Below are positions 63,294 through 64,000 of a stretch of DNA of 64,000 nucleotides, one piece after another (within the stretch, counting starts at the first letter, position 1; the number at the start of each line of letters is the position of its first letter). The stretch is taken from contig NZ_CP014754.1 of the NCBI RefSeq assembly GCF_001447155.2, positions 682,001-746,000 on the forward strand, in the 5' to 3' direction. The DNA comes from Marinobacter sp. LQ44 (GTDB lineage Bacteria; Pseudomonadota; Gammaproteobacteria; Pseudomonadales; Oleiphilaceae). Both the position numbers and the translations under genes were made by a program. Below the pieces are notes generated by a model. It saw only the letters and a list, made by a program, of their open reading frames with translations, did not search any database and was not told the DNA's origin.

Positions 63294-63850
63294 CCCGCCA
63301 CTCCCGCGAGCCCTTCATAGCGGGGCAGTCGACTGGCGATATCCTCACCGGTAAAGCTCGCCACCCAGCCTTCCGGGTTGGTGAACAACCGAATACAGGT
63401 AAATTGCGGCTCTGGCCCCATATCAAACCAGTGGCGTGTGCCATCTGGCACACTGATCAAATCGTTCTGCTGGCACAGCAAGGCATACACCTGGTCGCCA
63501 AAGTGCAGATAGAACAGGCCCTGGCCCCGCACGAAAAACCGCACTTCATCCTCGCTGTGGGTATGCTCGTCCAGAAACTTCTGGCGGAAGGCTTCCTTTT
63601 GCGGGTTGTCCGGGTTCAGGCTGACCACATCGGCGGTCTGGAACCCGCATTCCTGCTTCAGGTGCTCAACCTCCTCACTGTAGGCCTCCAGAATCTGCTC
63701 CTGGCTGGCATCTGACGGCAGGTCCCGGGTTGGCCACTGCTCGAAACGAACACCGTGGCGGGCCAACGCTTCACCGATAGCCCCCGGGTCGGTCATCACG
63801 GTGTGGGCCTCGTCCGGCTGGCCTTGGTGGAATATGCTCAGGGTAGTCAT
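63290..63850 (-). CDS. mtnD: Acireductone dioxygenase
   Basis: MtnD is a cupin metalloenzyme that oxidises acireductone. With Fe it gives the methionine precursor 2-oxo-4-methylthiobutanoate; with Ni it gives methylthiopropionate and CO. It has 186 residues. The metal ligands are in [18 protein letters not shown] (His-x-His...Glu) and the later His in [16 protein letters not shown]. Both neighbours are coupled by 4-nt ATGA overlaps. Confidence 0.97.
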   Translation of the reverse strand: MTTLSIFHQGQPDEAHTVMTDPGAIGEALARHGVRFEQWPTRDLPSDASQEQILEAYSEEVEHLKQECGFQTADVVSLNPDNPQKEAFRQKFLDEHTHSEDEVRFFVRGQGLFYLHFGDQVYALLCQQNDLISVPDGTRHWFDMGPEPQFTCIRLFTNPEGWVASFTGEDIASRLPRYEGLAGVAG

Positions 63851-64000
63851 GGGCGGACCCTCATGGTTTCAAGTTCACATTCAAAGAGAAATTCAAAGGC
63901 TTCAACATGGCGCAGGCAATCCGCCATAGTCTTACCCCAGGTATACAGACCGTGCCCGCGAATCAGGTAACCCGGTTGCTCAGGATGGGCCAGAAACCAG
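63847..64000 (-). CDS. mtnB: Methylthioribulose-1-phosphate dehydratase, C-terminal part
   Basis: Only about 50 C-terminal residues are in the window; the start lies off the right edge. The readable sequence ([20 protein letters not shown], then [19 protein letters not shown]) carries the His of the class II aldolase-like zinc site and matches the MtnB C-terminus. Its TGA overlaps the mtnD ATG. Together mtnB-mtnD-mtnC form a methionine salvage operon; mtnA/mtnN are not in view. Confidence 0.93.
   Translation of the reverse strand, partial: WFLAHPEQPGYLIRGHGLYTWGKTMADCLRHVEAFEFLFECELETMRVRP

Overview
This window is a contiguous piece of a gammaproteobacterial chromosome. Protein sequences and gene order suggest Marinobacter or a close relative; that is an inference from family resemblance and from Pseudomonas-like synteny remembered without a search. 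Almost every gene is housekeeping. I see no prophage, insertion sequence, CRISPR array, rRNA or tRNA gene. Coding density is high and many junctions use stop/start overlaps (ATGA, GTGA, TGATG).

Layout, left to right. 1-6546: lysC (cut by the left edge) and alaS on the minus strand, an RDD membrane protein on plus, then lptF-lptG (lipopolysaccharide export) on minus. 6773-13395 (plus): pepA-holC, valS, a panE-like reductase and a PduO-type cobalamin adenosyltransferase. 13427-19500 (minus): a chemotaxis receptor with a good sigma-28-type promoter, ampE-ampD (cell-wall recycling) and a DUF1631 protein, next to nadC on plus. 20586-24346 (minus): yqcC, an orphan ParA ATPase, hda, a CDP-alcohol phosphatidyltransferase and a DUF2066 protein. 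These diverge from purM-purN and a DUF3108 protein on plus. 27109-31024 (minus): avtA, yjaG, dcd and apbC/mrp. 31205-39415 (plus): metG, then the complete rnfABCDGE electron-transfer complex followed by nth. 39472-58237 (minus): a chalcone-isomerase-like exported protein, rpoS, nlpD, a DUF368 transporter, pcm, surE, truD, ispF, ispD, ftsB, eno, kdsA, pyrG, tilS, accA, dnaE and a thioredoxin-like lipoprotein. 58301-61520 (plus): an ArsC-like reductase, wrbA, a DUF2069 protein and an orphan GspE/PilB-type ATPase. 61528-64000 (minus): a DUF3080 lipoprotein and the methionine-salvage genes mtnC, mtnD and mtnB, the last cut by the right edge.

The most unusual content lies between the genes. Four copies of a compound inverted repeat (8837-8952, 29719-29828, 47231-47326, 49170-49282) share one plan. 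A long outer stem of 21-29 bp encloses 54-58 nt carrying two short hairpins, one built on GCCATGGATGGC and the other on CACATGGATGTG. The outer arms differ between copies but stay complementary within each copy, so the fold rather than the sequence appears to be kept. Each copy sits at a junction between two genes pointing the same way. The two inner loops carry A-N-G-G-A, the core of CsrA/RsmA-binding hairpins. This family is the best candidate here for something not yet described. A second structured element, a 54-nt imperfect palindrome, lies immediately upstream of ampD.
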